DNA of 12,979 bases. Origin: Cephalothrix spiralis. Taxonomy: Eukaryota > Nemertea > Palaeonemertea > Archinemertea > Cephalotrichidae. The DNA lies in contig JAUCNG010193307.1 in NCBI GenBank assembly GCA_032353305.1, positions 1-12,979 on the forward strand, read 5' to 3'. Both the position numbers and the translations under genes were made by a program. This document shows positions 1 to 9,800 of the stretch, one piece after another (position 1 is the first letter of the stretch; every line of letters begins with the position of its first letter). The notes beneath the pieces are model-generated. The model searched no databases and had not been told where the DNA came from. It saw only the letters and a list, made by a program, of their open reading frames with translations.

Positions 1-895
1 GCTTTCAAAAGTTCTTCCACTACCTCTAAATGACCATATTCAGATGCAACACATAATGGAGACCGACCATCATTATCTGTTTGATTGACATTAGCATTAA
101 ACTCTAATAGTTTAAGAACAACTTTATCATGTCCATATATCGATGCAAGATGTAATGCTGTCCTTCCACATTCTAATGCATAATTAACATCAGCCCCTGC
201 TTTTAAAAGTTTTCCCACTAATTTCAAATGGCCATCTTGAGATGCTTTTATTAATTTATTATTTTTGTTTTTTTTATAAGGCAATTTATTAAAAAAATTA
301 AAAATAACTTCTTGAAGTAGTTTAAAATATGTAAAATCGAGTGCAAGCATTAATGACGAAAAATTGGGATCCTCCTTTTTGTTGACCTTAGCAACCAATT
401 CTGATAGTTTTTGAACAACTTCATCATGTCCATACTGAGATGCAACATCCAATGCTGTCTCTCCACTTTCTAAAGTCAAATTTACATCAGCTCCCGCGTT
501 TAAAAGTTCTTCAACACATCTTAAATCTCCTTTTTCTGATGCTATCATTAAGGGTGACCAACCATCACCTGAAGTCCAGTTCACCTTAGCCCCAGCTTTT
601 AAAAGTTCTTCGACGACTCTTAAATGACAATTTTGAGATGCTATCATCAACGGTGACCAACCATCATTATCCGTTATATTGACATTAGCTCCCTTATTTA
701 TCAACAAATTGACCGCATCTATTTTTCCGTTCGATGATGCATAAAATAAGGCAGTGCAGCCTTTAATGTCATCGAGTCTATCTATGTTTGTACCGTTATC
801 AATTTCAGTCAACATTAAATCAATATCGCCATTTTCGGCGGCATTATGAAGAGGTAACTTACCCCTATCCATTTTCAGAAAATATGATCCTTCTA
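1..895 (-). CDS. Exon K: ankyrin-repeat domain, runs off window
   Basis: A single frame open from the acceptor at 895 to the window edge (about 297 codons). It starts VEGSYFLKMDRGKLPLHNAA and then shows about nine ankyrin units of about 33 residues, recognised by the TPLHxAxxxGHxxVVxxLLxxGAxVN pattern: PLHNAAENGDIDLM, TALFYASSNGKIDAV, two near-identical units starting DGWSPLMIAS, TALDVASQYGHDEVV, a degenerate unit (about 390-255, NFSSLMLALDFTYFKLL), KLIKASQDGHLKLV, TALHLASIYGHDKVV and SPLCVASEYGHLEVV, cut by the edge. Ankyrin stacks bind partner proteins. An in-frame TAA lies just upstream of the acceptor, so the exon cannot extend further. Met 872-870 could start a separate gene, but the acceptor phase matches exon J exactly. 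Confidence 0.93.
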
Positions 896-3800
896 CTATC
901 CAAAAAACTACATAATGTTAGGGGGCATATACAAAACGGAACGATACATTTAGATTTTAACTAAATAGCCATTTATAACCTCGTCGTCTATTTTATATTG
1001 TGTCCATATCTAATCCTGGTTTTGCATATGCTTTATTTTTTAAATAATCGTCTTTTGCATATATGTTTATCACAGGCCGTGAGGCATCTACATAACAAAC
1101 ACAATTGCAACACAACACAACACAACACAACAAAAGTTTATTTAAAAGTGAAAAGTATAAAGTGAAACCTATCCAACCATTTGAAGACAGGACTATTATG
1201 CTAGTGTTATAGTAAAAAATATGGTCTAATAATTGGTTATTATGAAATAATCTAGTTGTCTGGATTTTTCGAATGAATGATTTTGTTATTAATCAGTGTC
1301 AAATACATAATAGATTCCGAATATTAAAAAAATATATAAACATTGATAATGCACAAAATCAATCCATGTTTTTGGTTTTTAAGAATACTAAGTAGTATAA
1401 TGCAATGTACATGTAGCATGTACACCATGGGTCTCATACAATAAAAAGTTATTAGTATTCGTAAATTTGTGTCAATATTGGTGCACGCTGGAGGAATTAA
1501 CATCACATTGATTGAGGAGATATTTCGTGCTTCCCCTATTTAAAAGTAATATAGGCATCCATTGGTCGAAATATGTTGTTATATCTTGTAAATTCAATAT
1601 ACAGTTGGATGGAAAAAACGAGAGCAAAAATTGTCCAAAAAAGCCACCCGTCGTTTTATCATATTTGCGGATAGTTGACCCCTATAAACTATATACATGT
1701 ATCTCTGGAAAGGTAATGAAAAATGCTGATCATTCCAGATCATTCGGGGGTTTAAATTTTTGCCGGTTGGGGGCAAAAAACATGATTTTTAATTTCGGGA
1801 TTTCCCTATTTGAAAAATCATATTTTTTGCCAGCGGGTTAGGCAAAAAATTGAACCCAGTCCATATAAATGGCAGCAAAAAGTTATATCGGGTGGGCCAC
1901 TATATTCTAGCCGCTGTTTACAAGGCCGTATCTTCAACAAAACTAGAGATAATAATTAGATATTAATTATTGCATGTCTAGGCGAAAGGTGTTCTGAATA
2001 GTGTGCTAAAATTTCGTTTTTATATCATTAATAGTTTTTAAGTTATGACAATTTGCGCAACTAGGGTCAAAAAACGGAATATCATAGAATGACGTAAAAA
2101 CTTTTTGTGTGATTTAAAAACCCGTAGTTTGAAAATTAGAAAAGCTTTAGCTTTAAATTTTAGTATGATGTTAACATAGATTTTTTGTTTCCATGGTGTA
2201 AATTTCAGCATCTTAGGTCAACAGAATGTATTATACGATAGTAAAAATATGATGCTGTAATTTGCACCACGGAAAGAGAACATCTATGTTAACATTATAT
2301 TAAAATGTAAAGTCAACAGCTTTTCTTTTTTCTTAACTACGAACTTTTAAATAATAAGACGAAAAATTTGTAACGTCATTCTATGATATTTCGTTTTTTG
2401 ACTCGAGTTGCGCAAATTGACATAACCATTCTCCTAGTACATGCAAAATATTTAATTATAATCTTACTTTTTGTTGAAGATACGACCGTATAAACAGCGG
2501 CTAGAATATAGCGGCCCACCCGATAAATTAGTTGCCTACCCTATTAATAATCCCTTTAAACCTGGAAAATAGGTTTGTTTCTAATCTCTCATTTTTTATC
2601 CAGGTGATTAGAAACTTACCCATTTGACCAATTTCCTGATGTTTGTGTGTTTGCATATTTCCCGGACTTTCGTTTGTCTTAAGTTAGTGATTCCATGACT
2701 TTGCATGGATAAGTAGCAACCCTGTACATGTATTTTAGCACTTCTGAATTTTGTTATTTTGATCTAATTAGGCTTCGTACCAGGCATTAGCAAATAAGTA
2801 GAAACCCTGGCCTAGCCTAACTTTGGTGAGAAAATTCGGGGGTTCTAGGGGGTGACTATGGTAATAACATTGATTTTTATCTTCTTACCTTTGTTAAGAT
2901 TTTCAACAAAATACTTTTTATGAAACTGTTGAGGTTGAATTCGTTCACCTAAAAAATATTTTAAAGAACAGTATTAGACAAATTTTATTTTTAGCTAAAA
3001 AGGGGGGAAAATTAGACAAAAAAATAGAATTTAAACCGTTAAAAACCGCACCTGACATGCATAATAGACTTGATTATAGTGTTTTGATGCATTTTAACAA
3101 TGCCTATAGTAATAGAAAATCTGTTTTTTCACTAGGACCAATCATGAATTTCAACATGTTGAATAAAATTGAACAACAAAGGTTTCTGGTCAAATCTACC
3201 TGCTTAAAATTCATTTCCCCCTGTATGCATATATTTGAGACTGGGGCCTTTTTACCAACTTACCGTTTTAAGGTCACGATCGGATATAATATGAGTGAAT
3301 AACCAGAAACAAAATCTCAGTGGGTCTTCGATTTCTTCACAAGTTAGGAGAAATTTATCGGAATCTGCAAAGTAAACCAGGATTCAAAAGTTACCACTCT
3401 CTTAGTCTAATATGAGCTTTTTATCTATTTTACGGACAGATTCATTACACGTACAGTTTTATCACGGAAAACTGTACATGGACGTTTCTCGTCCATATTA
3501 ATTGATCTTATTAAGCGCGGATGAATTTTAAGCCATGCCCATCAACCAATCAGAAGAGCCGTAAATATTATTGAATCTTCGAACTTCATTGAAGTACATG
3601 AATTAAAAATCGATTACTATCTCATGTTCTGTCATTAAACGCTCTATAGTCGGGTCACCGTGTAATTCACAAATTGACCTTGAACTTGCCAAATACTAGT
3701 GGATGGGAACTTGCCAAACTAGGTCTCATAATTTAATATATTAAATGATTTCAAAGAAATTATTTTTAAATACTGAGATTGTTTCTCACCTATTTCAACT

Positions 3801-6800
3801 TCGGCTTCCTCCTCTACCTTATTGATACTTCGTTCGATAACGAAACGTATTATAGACCAGGAATTCTGAAATATAATAATTAGATTTAATGATTTCGGAT
3901 TTCAATCTAAAACCCTTAACTTTTTTCCACTTTGCAAAGAACTTTATTCCCATTTTGAATATCATAAGCTCATACGATCTCCTAGCAGTACTCAGGTCAA
4001 GTTAATATCGTACTTCATGCATAATCAATCGGAAGCACGAGTGATTCATCGTCGACTGATATCGTGACGCGATAACTTAACGTACAACAGATTTAATTGG
4101 TTTATTTCTAAAAAATGGTAATGGATACGTGGTAAATTTATAATTGAACATCTTGTGTGACTAGTTCCGGTACTGGTTTTTGCGCGGACGTATTTACGAC
4201 CGCGCAAAAAATCGTACCAGAACTTGTCCAATTACAATTACCGGATTCCAAGTTATCCACTTTGAATTAATTGTATGCAATTTATGTGTAGACTGGTTAT
4301 TGACTAAGCTTATACAATATACATTCAAAGACTTAGAAAATACTCGAGTCGTCATCGCTATGTAGCGCATTTGTCAAAGCGTCCGACTTTGAAAGAGATC
4401 TGAATATTCCAGGTCCCCGCAGGGAATTTATATTTTTTCCTTTTTTCAAAAAGTCATTTATATTTATATGATTGGTCCCACGATTACGTAGGAGTATCAA
4501 TTATTTCATCACAAGATAATATGTTTACCAACGCATCGAGGCAGGTAGAGTGACCTCTACGAGCGGCAGATGCAGAGAGTTAATCGAGATTTATTAGATA
4601 ATGAATAATTTTACCACTTACTTCTGTCATTTTGAGATCGGTTATAGCATTACAAATTTTATTCCAAAATATTTCGACATCTGGACAAGCGAAAGGTGAC
4701 TCCCGTAGCAGCTCTGATGATTTAAGCTAAAAATAAAGTAAACGTGTAATACATGAATATCAATTCAAGAAGTACAAAGCAGTTTATTCAGACCCTATTA
4801 GAGTCAAGGTCTTACCACGTATCATTCTCAAAACTTATAACGCCACAAGATTGATAATATAATTTCATACTAAACACAGTAGACTCGCTATTCAATGGTA
4901 TATATTGCAAATGGTTGACTGGGAGTTTGTTAAAAAAAGATCATTGGGTATACTAGGTCTGCAGTCCTATTTAAGTTATTATACAACGTTATTTTTCGGT
5001 TTTTAATCTCTTTAAAAATGGGCCATTGTATAAAACCGTTATTCCATTCATTTCATCCCACTTAAATGTCATGAAATAAACTGTATAATGAAGTAAAGGG
5101 ATTTTGTAGTTTTTGTTTCATGGCGTTTCTTGCATACCTTTTAGTTCAAAATCACACACACTATAACTTTATATAAGTCACATTTTGTACAATTAAATTG
5201 TCGTTCATTTTGATTAAAAAAACGACTTTCATGTATAATGTCTTCAATTCGATGTATATACGTTGCTGAGTATTTCTTTGGGACTTTGGAGTCACAGAAC
5301 AACACTCGAATTCACATTTTCGGGACATTTTAAGGTATATTTCCTAAGGGATGCAGACTTTCATGAATACATTATACGCCGTAAATATATAGGCCCATAA
5401 AAGTATACATTTTCTTATAGGAAATCTCATCTGTTTTTCAAAAATGTAACTTGTTGGGCTACTTGATCATGCAAAATGAATTGCAAGTTCTAATCTAAAT
5501 AACCTTTATATTCTGATAGATAATAAGTATATTTTTTCTTTTTGATATTCCAATTATATGATTTTGTAATTTTTTTAAATCTTTTAAATTTTTGAAACGA
5601 ATTCGTCACAAAATCATATTTTTTATGTTAAATAATTGGAATATTAAAAAAGAATAAATACAACTATTTAGATAACATATATCTATCAGAATATAAAGTT
5701 TATTTAAGATTATAACTTTCAGTTTTTTCAGTCAATTGCACCATCAAGTAACTAGTTGAAAAGTAGAGGAAAATTCCTAAAAAGAAAATGTTAACCTTTA
5801 TTGGCCGAACAATATATTTACTTCAATAACGGGGGTATTTTGAAAGTCTGTTTGCCTAAGGGAATGGGTAGCCACTAGCCAATTTTTATCAATCTACGAT
5901 TCCAAGACTTATTGTTCAATCTAGGTAGGAAAAGTTTGAGATTTTTTATCAATAGTTATAACAAGAATGGTTCCATCCATTCTTGGTTATAATTATTGCA
6001 TTACTTAACGTATTATTGGTTTTAATGAGTTCCTACGGACGTTGGACCCTAGCTTACTTTAAATAAAAATCTATTCGTGTACATTCATTGTAGGGCGAAG
6101 CCCCTTTAAGTTTATACATTTTTGTTTTTGAATAAAGGTGCCAAAAAACAAGTTTCTATCTCGCGCTTTTATTTTTGAACTCCCTGACTTTTCCAAGTTT
6201 TCCATATTTTTTGACTGATTCTCTAAGACTTTTCCAGGATGGGTGACCACCCTGATTCAACAACCAGGATACATTTAGCGACTTACGGTTCCATATCTCT
6301 TATTGAATAAAAACAGCAGATCAAGGATGATAAAAACAATAAGCTGATGACTTCCATTGTAGGGAATAGCAAAATTACAATCTGTCTGCGTAAACAACAG
6401 ATGAGCATCTGAAAATAAAATTGCAAAAACTATATACATGTAGAAATGAATTGATTCGGAGATCATACTAAAACGTGTTTTAATTAATTGCTACAACAAG
6501 GAATTACAAAATGAATTTATAGATAATACACTTGGGCATCTATGATAAAATGTATAACAAACCATAACACTTTTTATTTTAAAAGACTTGTTTATATGTG
6601 TGCGCCAATGATTGTACAAATGGTTTGATATGTACAATTAACCCCAGTAGTGGATAAAAGAAGCAATAACCTCTCTTCTATAATAATGACTTGGAAGGAT
6701 CTAAAAACTTAAGCATCTATACGTAATTTATGGGGTGAAATTCTGATTAAAAAACGCTTTTTGCATTTGAGAGATGAAAAACTTCAACTGATTAGGAATA

Positions 6801-9800
6801 TTTAATCGAATAGAACTACAAATGTACTTTAAAAAATCACTTAAAAGGTGTAAAAATCGATATACAATCTTTCGATCCATTATTGATAATATATTATGAA
6901 AATAATCATAACCTCATGACTTACCAGGGAAATATTCTTCAGCACACCGCACAACCCCAAGACATTCTTCCCAGATTATCAGCAAAACATGAAATGCCGG
7001 GTACTAAAAAACGAAATTGAAAAAAACGTCATTAAATTATGAAGTAAGGGATATTGCTCTCTTGATTATGCCACAGCAATTTGAAACACAGGGGCACTAA
7101 TTAACAGACAGTTTTCAGTGTAAAAAAGAGTATATTTGATGGGCTAATTTGTTTGGTTTCGACATGGGTTTGTTGCAGGGCGGTAAATAAAATTTTGCAG
7201 CTTTTTTATATAATGCCAGGCTCCAGTAGCCTATCAAAGGGATCTTTGGTCGGCCCGCTCAACTATTTCTACCAATAAGATGCCACCAAAGGACCCACTT
7301 TTTTCAAAAAGTAGCTAAATGTTTACAAGGACATGTTTGATTAATTGATGGTATACGAGAATCTCTAGTTAAAAAAAATAACAAGTTTTTATCTTTTTGG
7401 CTTGACCTATAGTATAGTATAGCATTGAGATTTATATTTTTGAAACCAGTTTTGATGATGTTACTGATTTATTGGTACAATTCCAACCTGCACATCGAGT
7501 TGCACAGCACTGAACCTTTTACCCGGATATAAACCACTTAACCGTTATTTTATACTTTAGTTTAGGCTATAAATTTTCTTACTTTTCTAGGTTTTGTATC
7601 TATGTGACTGATTCCTGATTTCACAAATAAAATACAATTAAACAGAGGTAGAGTGTAGCAAAATAAAAAATATTAGTTCCCTAAAAAGACAAGACTTCCT
7701 CTTTTTAAATAGGAAAACATGACGATTGGCTGCTCATTTAAAAAGTTAAATATTATTGAATTGTTGTTAACTCAACTTATTGGGAGGGCGTCAGATGACT
7801 GGCTCAAATAGACACAGACGGTCTGCTTTATGAGCATTTACCCTTAGGCCTGTAGACCTATCCCGCACTCTAATCTATTTTCTATATACCGATCAGCAGT
7901 GAGGTTAACTCTGAAGGGAGGGAAGTGTCCCACTCCACGTATTTACGCTAAATAACTTGCCCAAGGTTCTCGAACCCGGGACCTCCGGATCCAGAGACGG
8001 ACACTCTACCACCTAGTTGATTTCAACTTACCGATCCACTAAGTCCTGCACATTTACCAGAGGGTATACCAGGGCACTCAGATAAAGGGCGACACCAAAG
8101 GAGTAATTCCTGAACTAAGCTCAAATATCCATTAGCTTCGTTCGTTGAACATTCACAACTGTGGGCGAAAAAATATTAGCATTAAGTGATCACAACAGAA
8201 AGGGCGTTCATAAATAAACTTTATGATTTGTGAGATTAAAGGCCGTATCTTTTGCCGTAATAGGGTAAGGATTCCAGTCTGTAGGTAACCTTTAGTTGCC
8301 TTAATAGGGAATGTGATCACTAGTCTATCGTGATCAAAAATGGCTAATTAGACCATTTGGAATGAATATTTTGCTAAAATTATGTATATAGTAGAGAATT
8401 GTAACACCTGTACGCATTCTTCGGTATCGATGGTTACACGGTTCAATGCAGTTTCATTTCTTTTGTTATGTAAACAAAATTATTTCGATGTATACGGGCT
8501 TTAAGATCCATAGCAATGTCCTCATTTGTTTACATAACAGAGCCAATGGACTCAAAATGATTGTGTTCAATGCAATGCTGTTTTTCTAGGTATTCATTGA
8601 ATGTTCCTATTCATGTACACTTATACACACATACAATTTACATTTTTTATTCTAAACGGTTTGAAATCAAAAAAAAATATGAGCGTTGTGACTCGTTATA
8701 CGGTCTGGACCAGCAATTTTGGCCAAATTTAAAGAGAAAAGCACAAAATATAGAGAATCAACTTTTGGAAAATTAAAAGTGAAACTTTTACAATAAATAA
8801 TATGGAACTGCAAGTCACTATTTATTAAAATCTGTTCAGGTTGTTTCAAGAATCAATATGTCATACCATCTCAGGTTTTAGGTCATACATTCGTATCATA
8901 GACAGATGAAACCTTGCCCCTAATATATTTCTCTTGGCAATATTTGAATGTCTTACCTCTAAACGGGCATTTAACAATTTTGCTAAATATATATTAAGTC
9001 AATTTTACCTGGACAATTTGGACTTCATTGTACAGAAAAAGGTTTTGATATCGTCTAATATTTTCTCAGTTTCAGCAGTACCTGGAATTTAAAAAAAAAC
9101 GAAAATCATTTTGAAATATTTAAAACATACAACAATGGTAAAACATATCGACACAGAACTTTCGATTCTCGATAAATTCACGAAAATTAGGTCTAAAGAT
9201 ATGATCATATATCATATCATCGTCGGTGATTTCGTTAAAAGGTAATCAACGATCTCAAAACTGTCAAAACATAGCTTTTTTATTTTCTTAAAGTGAGTAA
9301 CATTTGGCTCACATTTTGATAATCTACATATTCATGGGATGTCATTTTATATGTCATTTTATAAAAAAACGACACACATTTGTTTTGGAAACTATTGCCC
9401 TTTTTCATTTTTCATGGCTCTTATTCGATCCAATAAATATTGACATAAGAGTTGAAATTCAAAATCCAATAAAATGGTCAGATTTAGGTTCTTTTTATGG
9501 AAATTAACTATAACTAATGCTAGAACTCTACAGACAAATGTTTGATGATGAACGTACTGAACTTATTTTTTTCTAGGATTCCACTCCCTAGATAATTTGC
9601 AGTCTTTTCAGTCTCTTTCTGCTATCTTAAATCAACTCGCAAGTTTAAACAAGCAATAAAATGTTCTTAAAGCGCACTTTAAGTCATTGGATCTATTAAC
9701 CCCTTTTAATCCAATCCCCAACAAGTTGATACTTACTGGAGCCCTTTTTCTCAATTCTTAAATACCTTTGCCTAAAACGGAGAAGAAAAAAAATCAATTA

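Larger units (their letters stand above)
896..2888 (-). other. Intron J-K, repeat-filled
   Basis: About 2 kb without a supported gene. It contains a pentanucleotide microsatellite, a 110-bp inverted repeat and a 640-bp fold-back element (listed separately), and divergent copies of 'aagtagcaaccctg' at about 2710 and 2795. The 109-codon plus-strand frame at 1512-1841 runs into the 110-bp inverted repeat, has no recognisable domain and is judged accidental. Confidence 0.7.
4727..6286 (-). other. Intron G-H, repeat-rich
   Basis: 1.56 kb without a supported gene. It holds the second fold-back (5338-5865), a perfect-stem hairpin at 5956-5992 and a short interspersed repeat at 6175-6256. Confidence 0.7.
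7004..8956 (-). other. Intron E-F, about 1.95 kb
   Basis: No firmly supported gene. It contains a tRNA-derived SINE-like element (7780-8040) and a short inverted repeat at 8465-8538. A 25-base candidate exon (about 7615-7591, reading HIDTKPRK with donor AAAA|GTAAGAAA) would link the long form of exon D to exon F in phase, and a 31-base one at about 8925-8895 would too; both have weak acceptors. Confidence 0.6.

Noticed and set aside
1512-1841. 109-codon plus-strand frame
   Set aside because: Part of it crosses the 110-bp inverted repeat, composition matches intron, no domain, and it lies opposite the intron of the real gene.
4046-4365. Two 61-codon frames on opposite strands
   Set aside because: They mirror each other across the 62-bp palindrome; symmetry explains both.
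7591-7615. 25-base candidate exon reading HIDTKPRK
   Set aside because: In phase between long exon D and F, with a fair donor, but a weak acceptor and tiny size; kept only as an alternative to exon E.
8561-8849. Short frames on both strands (71 and 60 codons)
   Set aside because: Low-complexity AT-rich intron; no splice-phase link to the gene and no motif.
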